Part shown: in pieces, positions 20,887 through 29,567 of the stretch
How positions within the stretch are numbered: position 1 is the first letter of the stretch
Layout of the letters: every line of letters begins with the position of its first letter
DNA from: Deltaproteobacteria bacterium
Lineage (GTDB): Bacteria > Desulfobacterota > Binatia > HRBIN30 > JACQVA1
Length of the DNA: 36,534 bases
Assembly (NCBI GenBank): GCA_016210005.1
Contig: JACQVA010000191.1
Span: forward strand, 1-36,534
Direction: 5' to 3'
Made by a program: the position numbers and the translations under genes
Notes under the pieces: generated by a model
What the model was told of the DNA's origin: nothing
What the model saw: only the letters and a program-made list of their open reading frames with translations
Database searches by the model: none

Positions 20887-21909
20887 TCACAGCTGCATCG
20901 CGGGCGTAAAGGAAATCTCTACGTCCGAGAACTCCTTGCGGTAGGCTCCCGGCGGCGGCGGCAGGGGATTAACCGCCCGTACTGCGCGCAACACCGATTC
21001 GTCGTAGCTGGCATTGCCGCTGGCGCGGGTGATGCGCACGTCGGAGACCTCGCCCTCGTCGCCGATGCGGAAGCGAACGATCGCCTCAAGCTCGCGTTCG
21101 GCGCCTGCCCAGGCCCAGGCTTCCTTGAGCCGCGCCTCCAACTGGCCGCGGTAAATGATGTACTCGACGCCCATGGCAATGCCGGCCCCGGGCCCAACCC
21201 CAGGTCCGACCGAGATCGGACCGCCGGGTTTCTCCCCGGCCTTGCCCGTGCCGGCGCTGGCGGTTGCGCCCTCGTTCTTGACGCGCTCGACGGCCTTGGC
21301 GATGCGTTCGTTCAGCTCGCGCGCCGCTAACTCTTCCTTGGTCGGCGTCGGCGGACCCGCCGGCTTCTTGGGCGCAGTTGGCGCCGCGGCAACGGGTGCC
21401 GCTTTCGCCTGCGGCTTCGGCTTAACCTCCGCCGGCTTCGCCGCTTCCGCCGGCTTTGCCACCTCGGCTTTCGCCTGCACCACCGGCGTCGGCGTGGGCT
21501 GTGCAGGCTGCGGTGGGGTAGCCGCGGCCACGGCAACGGCCTTCTCCTCCACTTTCGGCTCCGGCTTCTTCGGTTCCGGCTTGGCTTCCGGCTGGGGCGG
21601 CGGCGGAGCTGACTTCACCTCTTCCACCTTCGGCGGTGGCGGTGGGGGCGCAGGCTTGGGCTCGACCTTGGGCGGGGCTTGCATCTTGCCTTTGCCGCCC
21701 GCGACCAGGTTGGTACCCGCCAGCTGATCGGAGCTGACTAGATCGACCGTGTACGCCGTGATCGTGCGCGGGCGCAGCGTGAAACGGGGCGACAACGTCA
21801 TCACCAACACCAGCACGCCGGCGTGCGCCAGCGCAGACAGCAGCACCATCCAGGACAGACCACGATCCCACTCGGCATGGTGCAGGATTACCGGATGCTC
21901 AGGGTTCAC
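20887..21909 (-). CDS. tolA: TolA-like protein with TonB C-terminal domain
   Basis: TolA spans the periplasm from the TolQR motor to TolB/Pal. This 340-residue protein has one N-terminal membrane helix (about 20-40, WMVLLSALAHAGVLVLVMTL). A long Pro/Lys/Glu/Ala-rich linker (about 75-200) with several VE-, KPEPK- and PAEAAKPAE-type repeats follows. The C-terminal TonB/TolA domain is recognisable by ELEAIVRFRIGDEGEVSDVR and SYDESVLRAVRAVNPLPPPP. The linker is Pro-rich like TonB rather than the long helix of enteric TolA; position in the operon decides the name. The GTG start overlaps the tolR stop by four bases. Confidence 0.92.
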   Translation of the reverse strand: MNPEHPVILHHAEWDRGLSWMVLLSALAHAGVLVLVMTLSPRFTLRPRTITAYTVDLVSSDQLAGTNLVAGGKGKMQAPPKVEPKPAPPPPPPKVEEVKSAPPPPQPEAKPEPKKPEPKVEEKAVAVAAATPPQPAQPTPTPVVQAKAEVAKPAEAAKPAEVKPKPQAKAAPVAAAPTAPKKPAGPPTPTKEELAARELNERIAKAVERVKNEGATASAGTGKAGEKPGGPISVGPGVGPGAGIAMGVEYIIYRGQLEARLKEAWAWAGAERELEAIVRFRIGDEGEVSDVRITRASGNASYDESVLRAVRAVNPLPPPPGAYRKEFSDVEISFTPAMQL

Positions 21910-22322
21910 TTGGACTCGGTGGGTGGTTCGGTCACCATCCCCAAGCGCTCCACCCCAGCGCCTTTGATGGTCGCGATCACGTGTGCCACCGCGCCGTAGC
22001 GCACGTTCTGGTCGGCGCGCAGAAACACCTGCCGATCCGGGCGTTCTTTCAAAATCGCCTGCAGCTTCGTGCCCAGGTCGGCTTCCTTGATGGCGGTGTC
22101 GTTCAAATAGACCTGGCCCTTGGGATCGACCGCGACGACCAGCTGTTGCTCCTCCCCGGCCAGGGCGGCGGCGCGCACTTTGGGAAGATTGACGGCCACG
22201 CCTTGTTGCAAGATCGGCGCCGTCACCATGAAGATCACCAGCAGTACCAGCATCACGTCGACCAACGGCGTGACGTTGATCTGCGAGATGCTGCTGCCGC
22301 CGCGTTCGTCAAATCCCGCCAC
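21906..22322 (-). CDS. tolR: Tol-Pal system protein TolR (ExbD family)
   Basis: TolR is part of the proton-driven TolQ-TolR motor. The 138-residue protein has the standard short cytoplasmic N-terminus, then INVTPLVDVMLVLLVIFMVTAP with the proton-carrying Asp in the membrane helix (PLVDVML). A periplasmic domain of about 90 residues contains KGQVYLNDTAI and VFLRADQNVRYG. The start is a GTG 33 bases after the tolQ stop, with a purine-rich leader. The gene overlaps tolA by four bases. Confidence 0.95.
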   Translation of the reverse strand: MAGFDERGGSSISQINVTPLVDVMLVLLVIFMVTAPILQQGVAVNLPKVRAAALAGEEQQLVVAVDPKGQVYLNDTAIKEADLGTKLQAILKERPDRQVFLRADQNVRYGAVAHVIATIKGAGVERLGMVTEPPTESK

Positions 22323-22355
22323 GTTCGTTTCCCGCCTGCCTCGTTCTCCGGTTCA

Positions 22356-23093
22356 TTACTTGAGGAAGTGACGCTCGGCGATGTTGAGGAATTCAGAGGC
22401 GAAGTTTTCCATGTCGGCATGCAGCACGCGGATTTGCCGGGCGAAGTAGTTGTAACCCATCAGCGCAGGGATGGCTGCGAACAAGCCGACCGCGGTCGCA
22501 ATCAGCGCCTCGGAGATGCCCGGGGCCACGGCTTGGATGCTCGACGAGTGTGCCGCGCTGAGGCCGCGAAAGGCGTTCATGATGCCCCACACAGTACCGA
22601 ACAGCCCGATGAAGGGCGTACTGCTGGCCGTGGTCGCCAAGAACGTCAGTGCCTTCTCCAGCCGCGTCAGCTCCTGCGTGGTGGCGCGCTTCATGGCGCG
22701 CTCGACGTTCTCGATGCCGCCCAACTCCGTGGTCATGACCTCGCCCGGGTTAGGTTGGCGCTTCGAGCGCGTCAGCCGCACCAACTCTTGATAACCCGCG
22801 CGGAATACCTGCGCCACCGGACTCTGCTTGAAATCCTGACTGGCGGTGTGGATGTTGGTGAGGTTCTTGGTATCCCAGAACACCTCGATGAAGCGCTCCG
22901 ACTGCCCGCGCGCCTGCTGCACCTGGCGAAACTTGTAGAACAAGATGCCCCAGCTGATGACGGAAAAGCCGATGAGAATATAGAGAACAAGCTGAACGAC
23001 CAGGCCGGTCCCGGTGATCATCGAGACCAGGCCCTCTTGCCGCATCCCCCCCTCCGCCTGCGCAAACGCCGCAGGCAGCCACACCCAAATCAT
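22356..23093 (-). CDS. tolQ: Tol-Pal system protein TolQ (MotA/TolQ/ExbB family)
   Basis: TolQ is the inner-membrane channel of the Tol motor. The 245-residue protein has three membrane helices (about 27-50, 140-162 and 172-195), a cytoplasmic loop, and the family core TASSTPFIGLFGTVWGIMNAF before the third helix, with the conserved ALIATAVGLFAAIPALMGYN. An N-terminal stretch ending AFAQAEGG looks signal-like; start codons at residues 17 or 25 are possible but less likely. It opens the tol-pal cluster, 51 bases after the upstream moeA fusion gene. Confidence 0.95.
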   Translation of the reverse strand: MIWVWLPAAFAQAEGGMRQEGLVSMITGTGLVVQLVLYILIGFSVISWGILFYKFRQVQQARGQSERFIEVFWDTKNLTNIHTASQDFKQSPVAQVFRAGYQELVRLTRSKRQPNPGEVMTTELGGIENVERAMKRATTQELTRLEKALTFLATTASSTPFIGLFGTVWGIMNAFRGLSAAHSSSIQAVAPGISEALIATAVGLFAAIPALMGYNYFARQIRVLHADMENFASEFLNIAERHFLK

Positions 23094-23144
23094 ACCGAGA
23101 TCATCTCGTTGCCGATTGAACGGTAATATACCCCCCCCGGGGAG

Positions 23145-25157
23145 TCAACGAAGCGAACTCCGGCGAGCGCTGGCCGCACGGCGCTTGGGCTCGGTCAGGC
23201 GCGGCTTGGCTCGGCTGCGGCGCGCCGGCGGCAGCTCTTTAACCGTCCCCGACCGGCTCGCGTCATAGCCGCCGAGCGCCTCGACGGCGGCGCGAAAGCC
23301 GTCGCCGCGCATCACCTCGAGCAATGCCTGGCCGGCGGCCGACTCGAAACAGTCGCGCCGAAAGACCAGGTCGTACTCCTCGCGCGCCACCGGAATGAAA
23401 TCAAGCCCCAGCGCCACGGCCGCCGACTTGACCCCGAGGCCGCAGTCGGCCAACCCGCTGGCCACGGCCACCGCCACCGCCATGTGGGTGAACTCCTCGC
23501 GCTCGTAACCGCTGACCTGCGCCGGCGTGAGGCTGAGTTGCTCCAACTCGTAATCGAGCAACACCCGGGTGCCGGCGCCGCTCTGGCGGTTGACGAACTG
23601 CACGCCGCCTCGTTTCAGATCGCTCAGGCCGGCGATCGCCTTGGGGTTGCCGCGCGCAACGATCAAACCCTGGTCGCGCATGACCAGATGAACCACCGCG
23701 ATCGGCTCGCCCTGCAAGTGCTTCATGATGTCCGGCAGGTTGTACTGGCCCGTGGCCGGATCGAGCAGATGGGTGCCGACCACGTGGGCCTCGCCGCGCT
23801 TCAGCGCCAACAGGCCGCCGAGGCTGCCGACGTTCGCCGTCGAGAACTTCAGCTCGGGGGCGCGCCGTTTGAGGCCATCTTCAAGCACCCCGAGGCTGAG
23901 ATCATGGCTGCCGCTGACCACGATGGTGTTGGCAATGTCGGCGTGCGAGCGCAACAGCTCGACCTCGACTTCTTCGCCGGCGTTGATGCCCTCCGACAAC
24001 GCCGGAATGCGCAAACAGCCGTCAGCGCGCACCAGCGTGGTAATGACCCCCGCGCCGCGCGCCAGCGGGGTCGCCACCAGCCGGCCGCCGACCCGCCCGA
24101 GGGTGACGCGCACGAACTCTTCGAGCCCGAGCTTCGAGGCCAGCTTGCGCGGCACCACGGCGCGCACCAGCTCGGGCGCGGGCGGTGCGCTGCCGAGCCA
24201 TTTCGCCAACAGCGGCCGTAGCACTTGCTGGCAGACGATAATCGCCGACACCGGATAGCCGGGCAGCCCGAGCACCGGCTTGCCGCCGATGACGGCACAA
24301 ATCGCGGGCTTGCCCGGCATAATGTCGATGCCGTGGACCAGAACTTCGCCCAGCTCAGCCAACACCCGCACAGTGTAGTCGTGCTCCCCTGCCGACGAGC
24401 CGGCTATGACGACAACGATGTCATGCGCGCGTACCGCCGCCGCCACGGCCGCGCGGATTTGATCCGGGTCGTCGGCCACCGGCGCCAGCCGCTGCGGCTC
24501 CCCCCCCCATTCGCTGACGAACGCCGCCACCACCCGGGAGTTGAACTCGATGATGCGGCCGGGCCCGGCCTCGGCTCCGGGTTCTATCAGCTCACTTCCG
24601 GTTGGTATGATGGCCACCCGCGGGCGTGGCACCAGCGGCACGCTCAGGTGTCCGGCGGCCAGCAGGGCGCCGATGTCGAACGGCCGGATGCGGTGCCCGC
24701 GCGGCAGCAGTGGCTCGGTCGCCACTATGTCTTCGCCCACCAGGCGCACGTGCTGCCAAGGGACCGCCGCTTCGCGAATCGCCACGCGCCCCTCGGCAAC
24801 CGGGTAGACGTTCTCGATCATCACCACGGCGTTGGCCCAGCCCGGAAGCGCCTGCCCGGTGTCGACGTAGGCAAACGGCCGCGGTGCTTGCGCGGCCGCG
24901 GGGTCCAGCTGCAATTCGATCGGCCGAGTCTCGCCCGCACCGAAGGTGTCCGCCGCGCGTACCGCGATGCCGTCCATGGCCGAGCCGTGGTAGTGCGGTG
25001 CCGAGAGGCGGGCCGCCACCGGCTCGGCGGTAGTGCGGTGCAGGCTGTGTTCGACCGCTGTGTTCTCGGCCGGCCGCCGCTCAATCGGCCGGCCGTCGAC
25101 AAACAGCGCCAGCGTTTCCGCCAGGGATTTCTTCTTGAGGTAGCGTGTGCGGGCCAT
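23145..25157 (-). CDS. MoeA molybdenum insertase fused to a PBP-like domain
   Basis: The first 415 or so residues of this 670-residue protein are MoeA, which inserts molybdate into molybdopterin. SAMDGIAVRAADTFG carries the conserved Asp, AGSSAGEHDYT and IMPGKPAICAV form the active-site region, and GLPGYPVSA follows. From about 420 to 630 there is a periplasmic-binding-protein-like domain (SGSHDLSLGVLEDGL, then NRQSGAGTRVLLDYEL), as in COG1910-type proteins that probably sense molybdate or its cofactor. No signal peptide is present, so that domain is cytoplasmic. The last 35 residues are Arg/Lys-rich and unassigned. It starts 15 bases after the first moeA gene. The fusion type is known from archaea and deltaproteobacteria. 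Confidence 0.9.
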   Translation of the reverse strand: MARTRYLKKKSLAETLALFVDGRPIERRPAENTAVEHSLHRTTAEPVAARLSAPHYHGSAMDGIAVRAADTFGAGETRPIELQLDPAAAQAPRPFAYVDTGQALPGWANAVVMIENVYPVAEGRVAIREAAVPWQHVRLVGEDIVATEPLLPRGHRIRPFDIGALLAAGHLSVPLVPRPRVAIIPTGSELIEPGAEAGPGRIIEFNSRVVAAFVSEWGGEPQRLAPVADDPDQIRAAVAAAVRAHDIVVVIAGSSAGEHDYTVRVLAELGEVLVHGIDIMPGKPAICAVIGGKPVLGLPGYPVSAIIVCQQVLRPLLAKWLGSAPPAPELVRAVVPRKLASKLGLEEFVRVTLGRVGGRLVATPLARGAGVITTLVRADGCLRIPALSEGINAGEEVEVELLRSHADIANTIVVSGSHDLSLGVLEDGLKRRAPELKFSTANVGSLGGLLALKRGEAHVVGTHLLDPATGQYNLPDIMKHLQGEPIAVVHLVMRDQGLIVARGNPKAIAGLSDLKRGGVQFVNRQSGAGTRVLLDYELEQLSLTPAQVSGYEREEFTHMAVAVAVASGLADCGLGVKSAAVALGLDFIPVAREEYDLVFRRDCFESAAGQALLEVMRGDGFRAAVEALGGYDASRSGTVKELPPARRSRAKPRLTEPKRRAASARRSSLR

Positions 25158-25172
25158 CTTCTCCTGCTTGCC

Positions 25173-26453
25173 TCAAAACAGCGCCACCTCGACTTCGGTA
25201 CCGGCTTCGAGCCCTTCGGCCGAGGCCTCGATGCGGACCAAGCCGTCGGCGTTTACCAGATTGAAGATCGCGCCGGATTTGCCCGGCAGTGGTAGCGCCA
25301 CCAAGACGCTGCCGTCGTGCGCCAGCCGCACCCGGACGTGGTCTTCGCGCCCGGGTTGGGAGGCAACGTTCTCGGCCAGCCGCGCGCGCACGGTGCTACG
25401 GGGTGCAAAAACTGCCGCCGGATCCTCGCCGCCGAGCACCCGCAGCAACGGCGCGCCGAACAACTCGAATATCACCAGTGCCGATACCGGGTGGCCGGGC
25501 AGCCCGACGACGGGCTTGTCCAGCGCACGCGCTAAAATGGTTGGCTTGCCCGGCGCCACCGCGATGCCGTGGAACGCTATCTGTGACTGCGGGAACGAGC
25601 TGATCACGTCGATGGTGATGTCCTTGGTGCCCACCGAGCTGCCGCCGGAGATCAGCACGACATCGTTGCCGGCCAACGCCCGCGCCAGCGCTTTGCGCAG
25701 CGCCGCGGCTTGATCCGGTACCACGCCGTAGTCGGTGACGACGGCGCCGGCCGTGCCCGCCATTGCCATCAGCGCGTACTCATTGATGTTGCGCACCTGG
25801 CCCGGCCGCGGTGTCCGCTGGGGCGGGACGATCTCGTCGCCGCTGGAGATCAGCCCGACGCGCGGCCGCTTGAACACCGAGACCTTGGTGATGCCCAGCC
25901 CCGTCAGCGCGCCCAGGTCATGGGCGCGCAGGCGCCGGCCGCGCGCGAAGATCGGTGCCCCCTTGGCAACATCATCGCCGATCTTCAGCACGTTTTCCCA
26001 CGGCGACACCCCGCGGTGAATCTCGACGGAGCCGTCGCCGACCTCGTCGGTGTGCTCGACCATCACCACCGCGTCGGCCGCGGGCGGCAGCATGCCGCCG
26101 GTGGCAATGCGCTGGGCTTCGCCCTGGCGCAGCGCGCGGGTCGAGGCATCGGCCCCCATTTCGATCGTGCCGGTGATCTTCAAGTAGCTCGGTATACTCG
26201 CCGAGGCGCCGAAAGTGTCGCGGGCGCGCACCGTGTAGCCGTCCATATTGGCGCGATGAAAATGCGGCAAATCAATCGGTGCGGTCAGATCACTCGCCAG
26301 TACCCGCCCGAGCGCCTTGGCCACCGCCGCCCTCTCGCAGCCCACCGGGGTGATGGCGGCGATGTGCCCGCGCGCTTCGCCGGCGCTGACCACCTGAAAG
26401 AACGCTTTGACGGCGTGCGGCGCTAGACGACGAACTTGACGTGGTCGAGGCAT
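25173..26453 (-). CDS. moeA: molybdopterin molybdenumtransferase MoeA
   Basis: This 426-residue stand-alone MoeA should insert molybdate into adenylylated molybdopterin. Conserved segments are RANMDGYTVRARDTF (with the MDG Asp), GEAQRIATGGMLP, ISGGSSVGTKD and GLPGHPVSALV. The chosen ATG at 26453 (MPRPRQVRR) overlaps the end of the nitrilase gene by 31 bases and is the last good start before the conserved domain; the frame stays open to 26669 but that part lies inside the nitrilase gene. It is followed by a second, fused MoeA, so the cell has two paralogues that may serve different steps or metals. Confidence 0.93.
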   Translation of the reverse strand: MPRPRQVRRLAPHAVKAFFQVVSAGEARGHIAAITPVGCERAAVAKALGRVLASDLTAPIDLPHFHRANMDGYTVRARDTFGASASIPSYLKITGTIEMGADASTRALRQGEAQRIATGGMLPPAADAVVMVEHTDEVGDGSVEIHRGVSPWENVLKIGDDVAKGAPIFARGRRLRAHDLGALTGLGITKVSVFKRPRVGLISSGDEIVPPQRTPRPGQVRNINEYALMAMAGTAGAVVTDYGVVPDQAAALRKALARALAGNDVVLISGGSSVGTKDITIDVISSFPQSQIAFHGIAVAPGKPTILARALDKPVVGLPGHPVSALVIFELFGAPLLRVLGGEDPAAVFAPRSTVRARLAENVASQPGREDHVRVRLAHDGSVLVALPLPGKSGAIFNLVNADGLVRIEASAEGLEAGTEVEVALF

Positions 26454-27241
26454 GGCAGCTCCCGGCGCACCCGGTCGAGGTAGTCGAGGTCGATCTCCGC
26501 GACGATCACCAGCTCGCGATCGGCCGCGCGCGCCAGCGGCTTGCCCCAGGGATCGACGATCAACGAGTTCCCAAAATTGTTCACCCCGCTCGGGCTGTGC
26601 CCAATCTGATCCGGCGCGACGACGTACACCTGGTTCTCGATTGCCCGCGCGCGCAGCAAGATCTCCCAATGGGCGGCGCCGGTGGGGAAGGTGAACGCCG
26701 ACGGAACCATGATGATCTGCGCGCCCGAGCGCGTCAGCTGCCGGTATAGCTCGGGGAAACGCAGATCGTAGCAGATGCTGAGGCCGATGCAGCCGAGCTC
26801 GGTGACGGCGCTAGCCAGCTCGCCGCCGCCTTGGCGCGTGTCTGATTCACGCATGGTGACGTGCCCGGCCAGATCGATGTCGAACAGGTGGGCCTTGCGG
26901 TAGCTGGCAATCAGCTCACCGCGCGGGTTGAAGAGGCAGCTGGTATTGAAAGCCTTGCCGCCGCTGCCGGCTCGCTCCAGCACCGACCCGCCCAGTAGAT
27001 GTATGCGCAGCGCCTGGGCCAGGCGTCCGAGCCTAGCGGTTGTCGGGCCGGGAATCGGCTCGGCGGAGGCGATTTCCTCGGCCTGCGCCCCGCGCCAGTT
27101 GAAGACTTCGGGCAGCGCCACCAACGCGGCACCCTGGCGCGCCGCTTCGCGCACCAGCGCTTCGGCTTTGTCGAGGTTGACGGCTTTGTCCGACCCGGCA
27201 CAGAGCTGGACGGCGGCTGCCAGAAATCGTCGCGCACCCAT
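26423..27241 (-). CDS. carbon-nitrogen hydrolase, Nit/omega-amidase type
   Basis: This 272-residue member of the nitrilase superfamily hydrolyses an amide bond. The catalytic triad is visible: Glu in LVALPEVFNWRG, Lys in YRKAHLFDID and Cys in LSICYDLRFPELYR. SGVNNFGNSLIVDPWG is the usual C-terminal motif. The length and pattern fit the Nit1/Nit2 group (omega-amidase or deaminated-glutathione amidase); the substrate cannot be fixed. The ATG at 27241 gives the typical N-terminus (MGARRFLAAAVQLC); the frame is open upstream to 27472 but with no family similarity. It is the first gene of the long minus-strand block and overlaps moeA. Confidence 0.93.
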   Translation of the reverse strand: MGARRFLAAAVQLCAGSDKAVNLDKAEALVREAARQGAALVALPEVFNWRGAQAEEIASAEPIPGPTTARLGRLAQALRIHLLGGSVLERAGSGGKAFNTSCLFNPRGELIASYRKAHLFDIDLAGHVTMRESDTRQGGGELASAVTELGCIGLSICYDLRFPELYRQLTRSGAQIIMVPSAFTFPTGAAHWEILLRARAIENQVYVVAPDQIGHSPSGVNNFGNSLIVDPWGKPLARAADRELVIVAEIDLDYLDRVRRELPCLDHVKFVV

Positions 27242-27339
27242 GGCCCTGGGCCGGAAGCTACCCAAGGGGGTGGAGTGGGTCAACCGCAGCGCGGCAACTC
27301 CAGTCCTGGAGGAGCACGGGTGTCCTGCTCTCTGCGAAA

Positions 27340-27818
27340 ATCTTCGCGTGGCGCGGCGACCCAGGACTACATCGGCGACTTCTTCGACCTCAACGGCGAC
27401 GGCCTGCCCGATGTCATCGACTCCTCGAACTGGAGCCCGACCAACCGCAAGTGGCAGGTCTACCTCAAGCAACGGCTTCGCGCCCGCACCGCCTCCGACA
27501 GGGGCGAGAAACGCAACGCAGCAGATTCAGCACCAACTCCGCTGGCCCTCGGCTCGGCCTTCTTCTCGGCCCCGACCCGTACAGCAGCATTGCCGTGATC
27601 CAGGCGACGCCCGCAAGCGCACCGGGAGCCTGCCGCTAGGGGAGCCGCTCGCTGAGTTGACTACGGCCTTCCAATGGGTGACCCCTATCTGCCCGACGGC
27701 GCCGGCGGCGTCGCGGCGAGATCCAGGACTCGTGGGACCGAGCGGCCTGAGCGACTCGGGGCTGCCGCCCCTCGACTGCAATCGCCAGGTCGGCTACAAG
27801 GCCGGCGCGTATGGGTAA
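27340..27818 (+). pseudogene. frameshifted FG-GAP/SpvB-like toxin-family remnant
   Basis: Between 27242 and 27810 there is no intact gene. From about 27359 one frame reads QDYIGDFFDLNGDGLPDVID and then WQVYLK at 27449-27469, the FG-GAP calcium-repeat layout seen in SpvB/TcdB- and Rhs-type proteins. The expected continuation NGFAPAP appears one frame over from 27471, as if one base were inserted at about 27467-27470. That second frame runs to a stop at 27818 without recognisable domains. No start or signal lies upstream. This is best read as a decayed fragment, possibly carried in with neighbouring accessory DNA. Confidence 0.5.
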
Positions 27819-29541
27819 TACTCGCAGCAGCGTTCGCACTGGCGTTCTGGACTGGGCCGTTTTGGCGGCCGGCGCGGTGTTTTGCGCCGGGGCCGTGGTC
27901 TTTCGTTTCGCTCTGACGCGCGCCTCCGGCGCCTGGCTGGTGCAGGCGCCGGCTGATTTTGCCGCGGCATTCTCCCGGCTGACCGAGCGCGAACAGCTGG
28001 TGATGTTTCCGCTGGGCGTGGCGACCACGATCATGACGATGATCGTGTTGGTGCGCGACGGCATCGGCGCCCGCCGCGGCCGCTGGCGGCTGGCGGCGGT
28101 GGGCGGCCTCTTCTGCGCCTCGATCGCCAGCACGCTCGGCAGCGATCCGCTCGAACACACGATCATTGCGACCGCCAATGAGCTGGCCTCCGAGGTAGAC
28201 GCTACGCTGCTCGCTCCCCTGCTCGAACAGTGGCGGCAGTGGCAGTGGATCAATCTCACTTTGGCGCTGCTGGTAGCCGGCAGCCTCGTCGCCGCTCATC
28301 GCGCGCCCGTGCCGGTTGCGAGCGCCGCGAGCGATGGGCTGACCGCGCACCATCGCTCGCTGTTGTTCCTGCTCGGCGCGGCTACGCTGTTCGAGGGCTA
28401 CGATCGCTTCATCGTGTCATTGGCGCTGCCCTACATCGGCCGCGATCTGGGTGCTGACGAAGCCCAGCTCGGCTGGGTGCTGTCGGCTATTCGCGCGGGC
28501 GCGCTGCTGTCGATACCGCTGGGGCCGATGGCGGACCGTTACGGGCGCAGGCGTTTGTTGTTGGTGACCATCGTGGCTTATACGGTGGCGACCGCCGCCA
28601 CCGGTTTTTCGCGCGGCGTCGTCGACTTCGTGTTGCTGCAAGTCTGCGCCACGGTTTTTCTGGTGGCGCAGCTGGCGCTGGCCCAAGTGGTGATTGCGGA
28701 GGAGTTTCCGGCCGCGCACCGCGGCCGCGGGCAGGGCCTGCTGGGCGCCTTCGCCGCCTTGGGCGCCGGCGTTGCCGCGATCTTGTTCCCCATCTTTCAA
28801 CACACCGCCATGGGCTGGCGCGGGCTCTATTTCGTCGGCCTCGTCCCGCTCCTGCTGATCACTTACCTGCGCCGCGCGCTGCCTGAAACCAGCCGCTGGC
28901 AGCAAGCCCAGGGGCGGCCGGCCAGCCGCGCCGTGCGGCTGGTCGAGGTCATGCGGGCACCGCATCGCGTGCGCTTTCTTGTCCTGATGATACTGGCGCT
29001 GGTCTTGAGCGCGGGTGCGGCCTCGGCGTTCGGCTTCGCCTCCTATCGTGCCGCCAACACTTTCGGCTGGAGCCCGAGCCAGATCAGCGCGATGATCTTG
29101 ACCGGAGGCGGGCTGGGACTGTCGGGCTGGTTCGTTTTCGGCCGGCTCGCAGACAGTTGGGGCCGGCGGATCACGGGGCTACTGTCGGTGTGCGGCGGCA
29201 CGCTGGCAATCGTGGTCTTCTATCGCACCCCGGCGCTGTTCGCGGCGTTCGTCGGCCTGACCTTCATGGAGTCGGGGGCCGCTATCGCTGTCAACTCGCT
29301 CGGCACCGAACTCTTTCCCACCCGGCTCCGTGCCACCGCCAAGGCATGGATCACCAATGCCGGCATCGCCGGCGCTACGGCCGGCCTGGCCGCAGTCGGC
29401 GCGCTGGCCGAAGTGATGGGCGGCGCCGAGAACGTGATCGCGCTGCTGGCGCTGTTGCCGTTGCTGGTTGCGCCGGCGTTGTTCCTGCTGCCGGAAACCC
29501 GCGGGCAACAACTCGAAGAAATCGTACCGGGGAACGAGTGA
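27811..29541 (+). CDS. MFS transporter with extra N-terminal four-helix membrane domain
   Basis: This is a 576-residue inner-membrane protein. Residues 1-170 form four predicted membrane helices (about 13-35, 58-80, 95-112 and 148-166). They are separated by loops containing FSRLTEREQLVMFP and WRQWQWIN, resembling DUF1772 (anthrone oxygenase-like) proteins. From about 185 to 570 it is a major facilitator transporter with about 12 helices, showing LFEGYDRFIVSLALPYI, the loop 2-3 motif GPMADRYGRRR, RALPETSRW, the repeat GRLADSWGRRI and LPETRG. It resembles the sugar/metabolite:H+ branch. The ATG at 27811 overlaps the pseudogene frame; a later start at the MFS core is possible but the membrane-like N-terminus argues for translation. 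Substrate unknown. Confidence 0.87.
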   Translation: MGNTRSSVRTGVLDWAVLAAGAVFCAGAVVFRFALTRASGAWLVQAPADFAAAFSRLTEREQLVMFPLGVATTIMTMIVLVRDGIGARRGRWRLAAVGGLFCASIASTLGSDPLEHTIIATANELASEVDATLLAPLLEQWRQWQWINLTLALLVAGSLVAAHRAPVPVASAASDGLTAHHRSLLFLLGAATLFEGYDRFIVSLALPYIGRDLGADEAQLGWVLSAIRAGALLSIPLGPMADRYGRRRLLLVTIVAYTVATAATGFSRGVVDFVLLQVCATVFLVAQLALAQVVIAEEFPAAHRGRGQGLLGAFAALGAGVAAILFPIFQHTAMGWRGLYFVGLVPLLLITYLRRALPETSRWQQAQGRPASRAVRLVEVMRAPHRVRFLVLMILALVLSAGAASAFGFASYRAANTFGWSPSQISAMILTGGGLGLSGWFVFGRLADSWGRRITGLLSVCGGTLAIVVFYRTPALFAAFVGLTFMESGAAIAVNSLGTELFPTRLRATAKAWITNAGIAGATAGLAAVGALAEVMGGAENVIALLALLPLLVAPALFLLPETRGQQLEEIVPGNE

Positions 29542-29565
29542 GGAGCGCCGGCCGCGCTCCTCACT
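29537..29565. terminator. strong bidirectional hairpin between converging genes
   Basis: This is a perfect 12-base stem (AGTGAGGAGCGC with GCGCTCCTCACT) and a five-base loop CGGCC. It includes the stop of the MFS gene and lies two bases beyond the stop of the converging M24-like gene. No T-tract follows on either side, so it may act as a weak terminator or an mRNA end protector for both transcripts. Confidence 0.55.
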
Positions 29566-29567
29566 GC

